A stretch of 15,469 nucleotides of DNA from JAJRZX01 sp964407495 (GCA_964407495.1 CAYOVP010000046.1:1-15469), one strand, 5' to 3'; counted from the stretch's first letter, positions 6,772 through 14,663 are shown. Translations and numbers: made by a program. The notes: generated from the letters alone by a model not told the origin.

Positions 6772-9381
6772 ATGAGAATCTTTTTCGTCATCCTTCTTCA
6801 ACTCCTCGTCCTCATGCCTTTCTCGTCCTTTGCCTCAGCAAGTATGTACGCTAACCCCGATGAATCCACTTCAAAGCCTGCGCTTGCTCCGGCGAAAAGG
6901 ACCGCCGCCGTTCAGGCCTACGGCAGACTTCCCCTGTATTTTGTCGAGAACAGGGGGCAGGTGGACAAAAAGGTGAGTTACTATGAAAAGGGGGCGGGAC
7001 ACTCCACGTTCTTTACAAACCAGGGCGTGGTCATGGCCCTTACGAGGGGTGAGGGAAAGACCGCTTCCCAGGGCCTTCATAAAAAAGATGAGGCAGAGAA
7101 GGCCCTGACCGAGACCCTGAGCCTCTCCTTCGTGGGGGCAGATAAGGGCGCGAAGATAATCGCCGACGAGAGGTTGGCGGGCCATGTAAACTACTTTATA
7201 GGCAACGATCACAAAAAATGGCGCACAGGCATCCCCACCTTCGGGGCAGTTACCTACAGGGATGTATACAAAAATATCGACATAAAGTTCTACGGCAATA
7301 ACCGCAGCCTTGAGCACGACGTAATCGTCCGTCCGGGCGGCCACCTCTCAGAGGTCAGATTCGCCTACAAGGGCGTAAAAGGTCTGAAGATAACCGAAGA
7401 CGGGGGCCTCGAGGTAATTCTCGAAAATGGAAAGATTACCCAGAAAAAACCCCTCATATATCAGGAGATAGAGGGTAAGAGGGTTGCCATAGATGGAAGT
7501 TACAGGCTCCTTGGCGAAAAGGAAGGGGCCTTTACATACGGCTTCGAGGTGGCCTCTTACGACAGGACAAGAGACCTCGTCATAGACCCCGTAATCGTAT
7601 ACTCCACCTATCTCGGCGGAAGTTCCTATGATTACGGATACGGCATCGCCGTAGACGGGACGGGCGCGGTATACGTTGCGGGCCAGACGTGGTCCACTGA
7701 TTTTCCAACCTCTTCGCCCCTTCAGACCGCTATTGGCGGCACGCGCGACGCCTTTGTTACCAAGATAAACCCCGCGGGCTCGGCCATTGTGTACTCCACC
7801 TACTTCGGGGGATCTGGCTTTGAGCAGGCCAACGCCATTGCCCTTGACTCAACAGGGGCGGCCTATATCACGGGCTGGACAAATTCGAGCACGGACTTTC
7901 CCCTTGTTGGCGCCATACAGGGCACATACGGCGGCGGCACTGACGACGTCTTTGTGACCAAGATCTCTCCAGACGGCTCTGCCCTCGTGTACTCCACCTA
8001 TCTCGGCGGGAGCACGAACCGCGACGAGGGCCTTGCCATAGCCGTGGACTCCCTCGGGCAGGCCTATGTCACGGGCCTTACACAGTCACTGGACTTTCCC
8101 GTTGCGAGCGCCTTTCAGCCAACCAGCAACGGCGAGTCCGCCTTTGTCAGCAAACTGAACGCCTCGGGCTCGGCCTTCGTATACTCAACCTATCTCGGGG
8201 GGTCGAGCTCCGACCAGGGCAACGCCATAGCCGTTGACTCCTCGGGTAACGCCTTCATCGCCGGCAATACGCGCTCCTCGGACTTTCCCACCACGCTCGG
8301 CGCCTTTCAGACCACCATGGGCATAAATGGGACCCTCTGGGGCGATGCCTTCGTCTCCAAGATGGACGCCGTGGGCTCATCGCTCCTCTACTCCACCTTC
8401 CTCGGGGGCAACGACACCGACATCATCCACGCCCTCTTCGTGGACTCAACTGGCGCCGTATACGCAACCGGCGTGACTGGTTCCTCGGACTTTCCCACCA
8501 TGAACCCCATCCAGCCCGTATACGGTGGGAACGGCGGGGACTGTTTTGTCACGAAACTCAACCCCGCGGGCTCGGCCCTCGTATATTCCACCTATCTCGG
8601 CGGGAGCGGAAACTCCGACAGTGGTACGGCCATTGCTGTTGACTCCGCGGGAGAGGCCTATGTGTACGGCACTACCATGTCCGTGGACTTTCCCTCCGTG
8701 AACCCCATGCCCGGTATGATCTTCGTTAACGGCGGCACGCCCTTTCTTACGAAGATCGATGCCGGAGGCACTGCCTGGCTATTCTCTACTCCCATAAACA
8801 CCGACCCCTATGGCTCTGGCAGCGCTCACTTTATGGCCATGGACAGCAAGGGCGCGGTCTATCTCACGGGTGAGACCAATGTCTCTGATTACCCGACGGT
8901 AAACCCCATACAGCCAGCGCTTGGCGGGGCCTTCGACGCCTTTGTCACGAAGATAAGTGACGCCACGCCCCCTGTTGTGACCATAGCGGCAGTGCCAGAT
9001 GCAACTGACATATCCAAGGGAGCGAACCTCGGCTACACCGTGACCGCAGTTGATACGGATGCCGCTGTTCAGTGTTTCGACTACTGGGAAGACGTGTCCC
9101 TGCCCGGCGGGGGCACCTATCCCGCAGGAGGCACACTCTTTGGGCCCGTTCATCTCTGTCTGAGCCCTGGGACCTCGCAGACAGCCCACCTTACACACTC
9201 GGTTCCCCTTTCCGCCCCTACTGGCAACTATGTCTTGAACTCCTATGTGGGCGCCTATATCTCGCCTTCCTTCAAGATAGTGGTGGACGAGGCACACTTT
9301 GGCTTCAATGTCTCCATGCCGGTCTCGCCTGCGGGACATGCCGCCACGTGGCGCCTAATAGAAAACGGCTTCGCCAAGTAA
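6772..9381 (+). CDS. Secreted SBBP-repeat (seven-bladed beta-propeller) protein
   Basis: 869 aa. A signal peptide (about 1-23, ending ASA) indicates export. Residues about 50-272 match the domain that commonly precedes SBBP repeats (DUF7948 type; FVENRGQVDKKVSYY near the start, RDLVIDP at the end). Seven repeats follow, with YSTYLGG-like starts at 277, 341, 407, 471, 540, 605 and a divergent one at 671, spaced 64-69 residues. Each continues with AIAVD, a YVTG-like strand, DFP and FVTK, so this looks like one complete seven-bladed propeller. Residues about 735-869 form a separate C-terminal region I do not recognise, with Cys768 and Cys796. No PEP-CTERM or LPXTG signal or C-terminal membrane helix is seen. 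AAGGAGG gives a strong SD. Function unknown; a surface or binding role is inferred. Confidence 0.88.
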   Translation: MRIFFVILLQLLVLMPFSSFASASMYANPDESTSKPALAPAKRTAAVQAYGRLPLYFVENRGQVDKKVSYYEKGAGHSTFFTNQGVVMALTRGEGKTASQGLHKKDEAEKALTETLSLSFVGADKGAKIIADERLAGHVNYFIGNDHKKWRTGIPTFGAVTYRDVYKNIDIKFYGNNRSLEHDVIVRPGGHLSEVRFAYKGVKGLKITEDGGLEVILENGKITQKKPLIYQEIEGKRVAIDGSYRLLGEKEGAFTYGFEVASYDRTRDLVIDPVIVYSTYLGGSSYDYGYGIAVDGTGAVYVAGQTWSTDFPTSSPLQTAIGGTRDAFVTKINPAGSAIVYSTYFGGSGFEQANAIALDSTGAAYITGWTNSSTDFPLVGAIQGTYGGGTDDVFVTKISPDGSALVYSTYLGGSTNRDEGLAIAVDSLGQAYVTGLTQSLDFPVASAFQPTSNGESAFVSKLNASGSAFVYSTYLGGSSSDQGNAIAVDSSGNAFIAGNTRSSDFPTTLGAFQTTMGINGTLWGDAFVSKMDAVGSSLLYSTFLGGNDTDIIHALFVDSTGAVYATGVTGSSDFPTMNPIQPVYGGNGGDCFVTKLNPAGSALVYSTYLGGSGNSDSGTAIAVDSAGEAYVYGTTMSVDFPSVNPMPGMIFVNGGTPFLTKIDAGGTAWLFSTPINTDPYGSGSAHFMAMDSKGAVYLTGETNVSDYPTVNPIQPALGGAFDAFVTKISDATPPVVTIAAVPDATDISKGANLGYTVTAVDTDAAVQCFDYWEDVSLPGGGTYPAGGTLFGPVHLCLSPGTSQTAHLTHSVPLSAPTGNYVLNSYVGAYISPSFKIVVDEAHFGFNVSMPVSPAGHAATWRLIENGFAK

Positions 9382-9411
9382 AAACAGGGGTTTCAATAAA
9401 ATACCAACCTG

Positions 9412-9438
9412 GGCCGCCTTGATGGGCGGCCTTTTTTT
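9412..9438 (+). terminator. Strong intrinsic terminator after the SBBP gene
   Basis: GGCCGCC (9412-9418) pairs perfectly with GGCGGCC (9425-9431) across a 6-nt loop, and seven T follow directly (9432-9438). It lies 31 nt after the SBBP stop and separates that gene from the next regulator. Confidence 0.92.
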
Positions 9439-9536
9439 AACCCTTTGAATGGGGCATAAGAGGAGGGAGCGGGGATCTTTTGATAAATCAAATATTGATG
9501 AAGTATAAGAAAATCAAGTAAAATATAAATAAATAC

Positions 9537-9565
9537 TTGACAAAAAATCTGTTTGGCGGTAAAAG
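9537..9565 (+). promoter_or_regulatory. Candidate sigma-70 promoter for the stand-alone sigma-54 activator
   Basis: A perfect TTGACA (9537-9542) is followed after 17 nt by TAAAAG (9560-9565), inside a distinctly AT-rich stretch (about 9480-9600). The -10 is imperfect. It is the best promoter candidate in the 213-nt gap between the terminator and the next gene. Confidence 0.45.
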
Positions 9566-9651
9566 ATAGATGTTGTAAACAATATGTGATATCAATCGAT
9601 CGCTTTAATCTCATTTGCAACGCGGCAGAACATCTTACCTGAGGTCTTCTT

Positions 9652-10806
9652 ATGAGTCTTGCTACCCGTGCCCTCAAGGATAAGGACAAGAGAGAAAAGG
9701 TTCTTCGCGGAGGCCTTCCGGCCATGGGAGGGGGGTGCCGGGCATCTTCTGCGAGGGCGCGTAAGGGCCATTCCAGCCCTGTCCTCGGCCTCGCGGGGGC
9801 TGGGTGGGCCCATGCAGGCATTATCGGCGCCTCTCCTGCCATGCGGGCCGTATTTCATCTCATCAATCGTGTAGGCCCAACAGCGGCCACTGTTCTCATA
9901 ACAGGCGAGTCTGGCACAGGAAAGGAACTCGTGGCAAGGGCGGTTCACAATGCGACCCCTGGAGGCTGCAGGCGTCCTTTCATAGCCCTCAACTGCAGTG
10001 CCATACCTGGCGCCCTCCTGGAGAGTGAACTCTTCGGACACGAGCGGGGCGCCTTCACAGGGGCCAGCGCAAGAAAGACAGGAAAGGTGGAACTTGCCCA
10101 TGGCGGCACCCTCTTTCTCGATGAAGTAGCAACCATGCCCCTCAACCTCCAGGTAAAACTCCTGCGTTTTCTCCAGGAACGGGAATTTACCCGCATCGGT
10201 GGCACCACCATAATAAGGACAGACCTCCGTATCATTGCCGCGGCCAACGTAAATCTTCAAGAGGCCGTGAAGAGAGGGGATTTTCGTGAAGACCTCTTTT
10301 ACCGCCTGAACGTGGTTCCCATATGCCTTCCCCCGCTTCGCGAGAGAGGCGCTGACATGACGCTTCTTGCTCGCCACTTCCTCTCGATGTATGCGGACAA
10401 GTACTCAAGGCCCCTTCCTCTGCTTACGCCAGAGGCCCAGGCTGCGCTCAGAAGGTATGCCTGGCCGGGAAATGTCCGCGAACTGGAGAACATCATGGAG
10501 CGCATCGTAGTCCTCGCCGTCGAGGGCAGGCCCGTAGATACGGGAGACCTGCCGGAGGAAGTGCTCTCAGGCGCTGGCGAGCCTGCATCTGGCCGGGCCT
10601 TGCTACTGGACGAGGGGCATGCTTCTGGTATGAGAGAGTGCATTGATGCCACGCCCGGATACAGGGCCGCGCTCCGATCCTTTGAACGCAGATACATTAC
10701 CACGATACTCGAGCAGACCAACTGGAACCGCTCCGAGACCGCACGCATCATGAAGATACACAGGAATACCCTCCTGCAGAAGATGAAGGTCCTGGGGATT
10801 AAATAG
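9652..10806 (+). CDS. Stand-alone sigma-54 activator lacking a receiver domain
   Basis: 384 aa. The AAA+ domain begins near residue 58 (IIGASPAM) and has Walker A GESGTGKE (85-92), an intact GAFTGA loop (133-138), Walker B TLFLDEV (153-159) and WPGNVRELENIMERI. A Fis-type helix-turn-helix ends the protein (about 345-384, NRSETARIMKIHRNTLLQKM). Only a basic, Gly/Ala-rich stretch of about 57 residues precedes the AAA+ core; there is no receiver, GAF, PAS or other sensory domain. Such proteins, PspF being the classic case, are controlled by a partner or by their own level. ATG 9652 has GAGGT six bases upstream. No kinase is adjacent, and the gene is isolated by a terminator upstream and a 588-nt gap downstream. 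Targets cannot be identified here. Confidence 0.9.
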   Translation: MSLATRALKDKDKREKVLRGGLPAMGGGCRASSARARKGHSSPVLGLAGAGWAHAGIIGASPAMRAVFHLINRVGPTAATVLITGESGTGKELVARAVHNATPGGCRRPFIALNCSAIPGALLESELFGHERGAFTGASARKTGKVELAHGGTLFLDEVATMPLNLQVKLLRFLQEREFTRIGGTTIIRTDLRIIAAANVNLQEAVKRGDFREDLFYRLNVVPICLPPLRERGADMTLLARHFLSMYADKYSRPLPLLTPEAQAALRRYAWPGNVRELENIMERIVVLAVEGRPVDTGDLPEEVLSGAGEPASGRALLLDEGHASGMRECIDATPGYRAALRSFERRYITTILEQTNWNRSETARIMKIHRNTLLQKMKVLGIK

Positions 10807-11135
10807 TTTCACCCCCCTCTTTCAGAGCCGCGCTGTGGATAAAGGTGGACTGCCGGGACGGCGACGAGCCTCTGAGACAGGAAAGGCCCGATATCCGCTG
10901 CATCCGGTTCATCCAGCCCTCAGTCTCTTCCTGCAGATTCCCTGTCTTTTGACCTCTGCCCACCAAGAAGATAGAAATTGAATTAACCCTGCCTTTATGT
11001 TATGTATTTCATGTTGCAAGGAGCCTCATGACCAGGTTCCGGTCTTGTTGCCGGAGGTCTTGTCTTTGTTTTCCGGGGGCCTCGCGGTGGTGGCCCGGCA
11101 TCGCTGGCCAGGGGCAGGGAGGCATGGCTTAGCGA

Positions 11136-11161
11136 GTGGTCTTCCTTGTCTTACTTTCTTT
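11136..11161 (+). repeat. Decayed half-copy of the CTTTC hairpin repeat
   Basis: This stretch shares TTGTCTTACTTTCTTT (11146-11161) and much of the preceding TGGT-TT segment with the full copy at 11316-11359. The right arm needed for pairing has been replaced by unrelated sequence, so no hairpin forms. It lies about 180 nt upstream of the full copy in the same orientation. Confidence 0.55.
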
Positions 11162-11315
11162 CTCAAGATGTGAGTGGCCTTTTTTTGATGTGCCGGGGCT
11201 CGTAAGGGTCTGTAGTCTTCGCCAATATTGGTTTTATTTATCTTTGTCGTGCATTTTAATGGTGGAGAGTCGGCGTAACTGAAGGGCTGTATGGGGCAAG
11301 GGGAGGGCGCTAATT

Positions 11316-11359
11316 CTGGTTTTCTTTGTCTTACTTTCTTTTTTCCAAAAGAAAGTAAG
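11316..11359 (+). repeat. CTTTC hairpin repeat, copy upstream of yebC
   Basis: TTACTTTCTTTT (11331-11342) pairs perfectly with AAAAGAAAGTAA (11347-11358) across a TTCC loop; C11330 and G11359 extend the stem to 13 bp. A conserved 5' tail CTGGTTTTCTTTG (11316-11328) precedes it. The same tail and stem recur, reversed, at 14617-14660. It lies 35 nt before the yebC start, so it may act on transcription or mRNA stability there. Confidence 0.8.
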
Positions 11360-11394
11360 GAATTCTTATTATCATTCAAGAGGGGGTTTTCTTA

Positions 11395-12147
11395 ATGTCA
11401 GGTCATTCCAAGTGGTCAACCATAAAGCACAAGAAGGCGCGTACAGACGCCAAGAGGGGCAAGATTTTTTCAAAGATAGTAAAGGAACTAATAGTAGCGG
11501 CGCGCATGGGGGGGAGCGACCCATCGGGCAACCCCAGGCTTCGTACTGCCATTGACAAGGCAAAGTCCGTAAACCTTCCGGGCGAGAACATCGAGCGTGC
11601 CATAAAAAAGGGCGCCGGTGAACTCGAGGGCGTAAGTTACGAAGAGGGCACCTACGAGGGCTATGCCGCCGGCGGCGTGGCCGTACTCGTGGAGTACATG
11701 ACAGACAACCGCAACCGTACGGCCTCGGACGTGCGCCACGCCTTTACCAAGCACGGCGGCTCTCTCGGCACCAATGGTTCTGTCTCCTGGATATTCGAGC
11801 ACAAGGGCTACTTCGTTTTTCCTATGGACTCCATTGACGAGGAGACACTCATGGACGCGGCCATAGAGGCAGGGGCCGAGGACGTTGTAGCCAATGCCGA
11901 AGACCGCATCTACGAGGTATTTACAGAGCCCGCTGATTTTCACAACGTAAAGTCCGCCTTTGACGAGGCAGGGCTCGAGTACGAGCAGGCCGAACTAACC
12001 ATGATTCCCAAGAACGAGGTCAAGGTCGAGGGACGCACGGCAGAGAAGGTCATGAAACTCATAGACGAACTAGAGAACCTCGACGATGTTCAGAACGTTT
12101 ATGCAAACTTCGACATTTCCACAGAGGAGATGGAGCGCATAGCCTGA
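11395..12147 (+). CDS. yebC: YebC/PmpR (TACO1-like) family protein
   Basis: 250 aa, the normal family length. The hallmark N-terminus MSGHSKWSTIKHKKARTD is present, then SKIVKELIVAAR, NPRLRTAIDKAK, the GVAVLVEYMTDNRNRT segment, and GSVSWIFEHKGYF. These proteins have long been annotated as DNA-binding regulators. More recent work links YebC/TACO1 proteins to translation, helping ribosomes through difficult stretches such as polyproline, so the molecular role here is best left open between the two. ATG 11395 has AGGGGG eight bases upstream. It begins the conserved yebC-ruvC-ruvA-ruvB order and is separated from ruvC by 58 nt. Cytoplasmic; no odd features. Confidence 0.95.
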   Translation: MSGHSKWSTIKHKKARTDAKRGKIFSKIVKELIVAARMGGSDPSGNPRLRTAIDKAKSVNLPGENIERAIKKGAGELEGVSYEEGTYEGYAAGGVAVLVEYMTDNRNRTASDVRHAFTKHGGSLGTNGSVSWIFEHKGYFVFPMDSIDEETLMDAAIEAGAEDVVANAEDRIYEVFTEPADFHNVKSAFDEAGLEYEQAELTMIPKNEVKVEGRTAEKVMKLIDELENLDDVQNVYANFDISTEEMERIA

Positions 12148-12205
12148 TGTCTCTGGTGCGGCCCCTGGCCCGCGCTCTTACCTGTACTCATCTCAAAGCG
12201 GGGGC

Positions 12206-12760
12206 TTGTTGTTGAAGGTTCTTGGAATAGACCCGGGCAGCATTACCACAGGATACGCCCTTGTGCAGGAGGGCGCCCGTGGGCATCACCGCGCCGTCTC
12301 CTTTGGTGAGATCTCACCGCGTCCAGGCTCGTCCCTGCCCGAGAGGCTTCTATGCCTCTCTGAGGCCATAGAAAAGGTCATGGATGAGCATAATCCCGCT
12401 GTCCTCGCCATAGAGTCTGTCTTCTTCGCAAAGAATGCCCGTTCTTCCCTTGTCCTTGGGCACGCGCGCGCGGTGCCGCTTCTCCTTGCCGCGAGGCGGG
12501 GCCTTCAGGTCTTCGAGTACGAGCCCCGCATGGTAAAACTCGCCGTAACAGGTACGGGAACGGCCACGAAGCAACAGGTGCAGAAGATGGCAGGCCTTCT
12601 ACTCGATATAGATGACATGCCGGGCCCCGATGCCTCGGACGCCCTTGCCGTGGCCATCTGCCACCTATTCAGGGCCGGTGGCAGGTCCGCACCAGGCGCA
12701 TCCACAAGGGGTCTGCCGCGTACGTGGCGCGCCATGAGAACCCTGAAGACCAGACAATGA
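12206..12760 (+). CDS. ruvC: Holliday junction resolvase RuvC
   Basis: 184 aa. RuvC is the dimeric endonuclease that cuts Holliday junctions symmetrically after branch migration by RuvAB. The four acidic catalytic residues of the RNase H-like fold are present: Asp9 (GIDPGS), Glu70 (LAIESVFF), and Asp142 and Asp145 (PDASDALAVAICH). The family motifs ARSSLVLGHARAV and KQQVQKM also fit. About 30 residues after His153 form a basic, Pro/Gly-containing tail somewhat longer than usual. The start is TTG 12206; a second TTG at 12209 is equally possible, and no ATG lies near the first conserved strand. GCGGGGGC upstream is a plausible SD. ruvA follows after 13 nt, consistent with one operon. Confidence 0.95.
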   Translation: MLLKVLGIDPGSITTGYALVQEGARGHHRAVSFGEISPRPGSSLPERLLCLSEAIEKVMDEHNPAVLAIESVFFAKNARSSLVLGHARAVPLLLAARRGLQVFEYEPRMVKLAVTGTGTATKQQVQKMAGLLLDIDDMPGPDASDALAVAICHLFRAGGRSAPGASTRGLPRTWRAMRTLKTRQ

Positions 12761-12773
12761 GGGGCAAGGTAAG

Positions 12774-13382
12774 ATGATAGCCCATCTTAGCGGAATAATC
12801 CTGAGAAAGACCACGGAGACAGTAATACTCGACGTTGGCGGCGTTGGGTATGAACTCGCCATACCGCTCTCCACATACGCAGACCTTCCTGCCGAGCGAG
12901 AGCGCGTTGACATGCTCGTCCACACCACGGTGCGCGACGATTCCATAAAACTCTATGGATTCCTTACGCCGGGTGAGAAAGACCTCTTCCGTCTCTTCAT
13001 TACCGTCTCCGGCATAGGGCCCAAACTTGCGCGGAATATCCTCTCCGGCCTCTCTGTGGATGAACTCGTCTCTGCCATAATGGCCGAGGACAGGCGGAAA
13101 CTCGCATCCATTCCAGGCATAGGCAGGAAGGCAACGGAGCGCATAATTATCGACCTCAAGGACAAGGTCTCTGCCCTGGCCGCGCCGGCAGGACCGGGCA
13201 GGGGGCCTGCACCAGCCGCAACGCCCATTGCCGACGAAGTCGTCTCAGCGCTTCAGAACCTCGGCTACAGGCCCGTTGAAGCCGCCGAGGCCGTGGAGCG
13301 GGCCCTTGACAAAAACGAAGGCAGGCAGCCTTCCTTTGAAGAACTCCTCAAGGAGGCCCTACGCGAAATCTCCAGGCGCTGA
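12774..13382 (+). CDS. ruvA: Holliday junction branch-migration protein RuvA
   Basis: 202 aa, the typical length. RuvA tetramers hold the four-way junction and load the RuvB motor. The N-terminal OB-fold is recognisable (MIAHLSGIILRKT, LDVGGVGYELAIPLSTY, IKLYGFLTPGEKDLFRLF). Two helix-hairpin-helix motifs follow: SGIGPKLARNILS (about 79-91) and PGIGRKATERIIIDLK (about 114-129). An Ala/Pro/Gly-rich linker (about 135-150) leads to the RuvB-binding C-terminal domain (about 151-202, ADEVVSALQNLGYRPVEAAEAV). ATG 12774 has AAGGT four nt upstream. It is spaced 13 nt after ruvC and 59 nt before ruvB. Confidence 0.96.
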   Translation: MIAHLSGIILRKTTETVILDVGGVGYELAIPLSTYADLPAERERVDMLVHTTVRDDSIKLYGFLTPGEKDLFRLFITVSGIGPKLARNILSGLSVDELVSAIMAEDRRKLASIPGIGRKATERIIIDLKDKVSALAAPAGPGRGPAPAATPIADEVVSALQNLGYRPVEAAEAVERALDKNEGRQPSFEELLKEALREISRR

Positions 13383-13441
13383 TATCCTCCATGAGGAGGC
13401 CTGTCTGTTTTGACTCATAACCAGGAGAGGGAACCACTCAG

Positions 13442-14473
13442 ATGAGCGATGACATCGTCCTTCCCGTAAAGACCACTGAAGACGAGGGCTTCGAGGCCAC
13501 TCTCAGGCCCCGCACCCTCTCGGACTTCATTGGTCAGGAAAAACTCAAGGCCAACCTCGCTGTCTTCATCGAGGCCGCCCGCGCGCGCGGCGAGGCCCTG
13601 GACCACGTCCTCTTCTACGGCCCGCCTGGGCTCGGGAAGACCACCCTCGCCAACATCATAGCCAATGAACTGGGCTCGCATATCTCCATCACCTCCGGCC
13701 CTGCCATAGAGCGCACCGGAGACCTGGCAGCCATGCTAACAAACCTCGAGACGCGCGACTGCCTCTTCATAGACGAGATCCACCGCCTCCCCACCGTAGT
13801 GGAGGAGATGCTCTACCCCGCCATGGAAGACTACTATATAGACATCATCATAGGCGAGGGCCCCGGCGCCCGCTCCGTGCGCCTCGACGTGCAGGCCTTC
13901 ACCCTCATCGGTGCCACCACCCGGGCCGGCCTCCTATCGTCGCCGCTTCGCGACAGGTTCGGCGTGGTCATGCGCCTCGACTTCTATACCCCCGCTGAGA
14001 TAGCCACCATAGTAAAACGCTCTGCCCGCATACTGGACATTAAGATTACACCAGATGGAGCAGACGAAATCGCGGGCCGGTCGCGCGGCACTCCCCGCAT
14101 AGCCAACCGCCTCCTCAAACGCGTCCGCGACTTTGCCGAGGTCCGCGCCGACGGCGTTGTGACACAAGAGGTGGCGGCCTCGGCCCTCTCCATGCTCGAC
14201 ATAGATTCCCGCGGCTTCGACAAGATGGACCGTAGAATACTCCTCACCATAATAGACAAGTTTGGCGGCGGCCCCGTTGGCATAGACACGCTCAGCACGG
14301 CCCTCTCCGAGGAACGCGACGCCATCGAAGACCTATACGAGCCATACCTCATACAGGAAGGCTTCATCAACCGCACGCCCCGCGGCAGAGTGGCAACACC
14401 CGTTGCATACGCACACCTCGGAAGAGTCCTCGAAAAAGGGTCAAAGGATAAACAGAAAAAATTATTCGAGTAA
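13442..14473 (+). CDS. ruvB: Holliday junction branch-migration helicase RuvB
   Basis: 343 aa, normal length. RuvB is the hexameric AAA+ motor that pumps DNA through the RuvA-bound junction. Features in order: TLRPRTLSDFIGQE (19-32), Walker A GPPGLGKT (60-67), Walker B LFIDEIHR (108-115), sensor 1 GATTRAG (157-163), arginine-finger segment SPLRDRFG (167-174), sensor 2 GTPRIANRLLKRVRDFA, and the C-terminal winged helix with GGGPVGIDTLSTALSE and EPYLIQEGFINRTPRGR. All are intact, so the protein should be active. ATG 13442 has AGGAGAGG 11 nt upstream. It is the last gene of the ruv group; no T-tract terminator follows, but a set of hairpins begins 12 nt after the stop. Confidence 0.97.
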   Translation: MSDDIVLPVKTTEDEGFEATLRPRTLSDFIGQEKLKANLAVFIEAARARGEALDHVLFYGPPGLGKTTLANIIANELGSHISITSGPAIERTGDLAAMLTNLETRDCLFIDEIHRLPTVVEEMLYPAMEDYYIDIIIGEGPGARSVRLDVQAFTLIGATTRAGLLSSPLRDRFGVVMRLDFYTPAEIATIVKRSARILDIKITPDGADEIAGRSRGTPRIANRLLKRVRDFAEVRADGVVTQEVAASALSMLDIDSRGFDKMDRRILLTIIDKFGGGPVGIDTLSTALSEERDAIEDLYEPYLIQEGFINRTPRGRVATPVAYAHLGRVLEKGSKDKQKKLFE

Positions 14474-14485
14474 AAGAAAGAGGTG

Positions 14486-14600
14486 AGTTGACGGGCTTCG
14501 CCCGCAACTGATAGAAGAAAAAAAGAAGTCTGGCCGGTGGGCTTCGCCCGCCAGAAGAAGAAAAAAGGAAAGAAGGTTGGCCTGGTGGGCTTCGCCCACA
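14486..14600. repeat. Three tandem hairpin units with GGGCTTCGCCC cores
   Basis: Cores lie at 14493-14503, 14539-14549 and 14587-14597, a spacing of 46 and 48 nt. Unit 1 has the longest stem: AGTTG then CGGGC (14486-14496, one bulged A) against GCCCG then CAACT (14499-14509). Unit 2 is GGTGGGC / GCCCGCC and unit 3 GTGGGC / GCCCAC, each with a TTC loop. The linkers are purine-rich and similar, so whole units of about 47 nt appear to have been duplicated. The opposite strand contains GCGAAGC, known as an exceptionally stable DNA mini-hairpin. Confidence 0.8.
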
Positions 14601-14616
14601 AAAGATAAAAAGATTT

Positions 14617-14660
14617 CCCGCTTTCTTTTCGAAAAAAGAAAGCGGGGCAAAGAAAACCAG
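14617..14660 (-). repeat. CTTTC hairpin repeat, copy between ruvB and queH
   Basis: CCCGCTTTCTTTT (14617-14629) pairs perfectly with AAAAGAAAGCGGG (14634-14646) across a CGAA loop. The tail CAAAGAAAACCAG follows (14648-14660). Read on the minus strand it aligns without gaps over 44 nt with 11316-11359, with 36 identities. Three of the eight differences on each side of the stem compensate each other (TTA/TAA becomes CCG/CGG). Confidence 0.82.
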
Positions 14661-14663
14661 TTG

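Larger units (their letters stand above)
10807..11394 (+). other. Long intergenic region upstream of yebC
   Basis: The gap is 588 nt. It contains a weak promoter-like pair (TTGAAT 10979-10984, TATGTA 11001-11006), a 34-codon open frame with SD AAGGAG (11028-11132), a partial repeat copy (11136-11161), a T7 run at 11180-11186 and a full hairpin repeat (11316-11359). A 7-bp inverted repeat (AGACAGG 10875-10881, CCTGTCT 10941-10947) with a 59-nt loop is too open to call a terminator. The minus-strand frame across 11026-11379 has a repeat-derived basic sequence and no family resemblance, so I do not call it. No tRNA or known riboswitch is seen. Confidence 0.6.

Noticed and set aside
11026..11379. 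117-codon minus-strand frame
   Set aside because: It repeats KKVRQ because it reads through both copies of the hairpin repeat, has no recognisable domain, and all real genes here are on the + strand.
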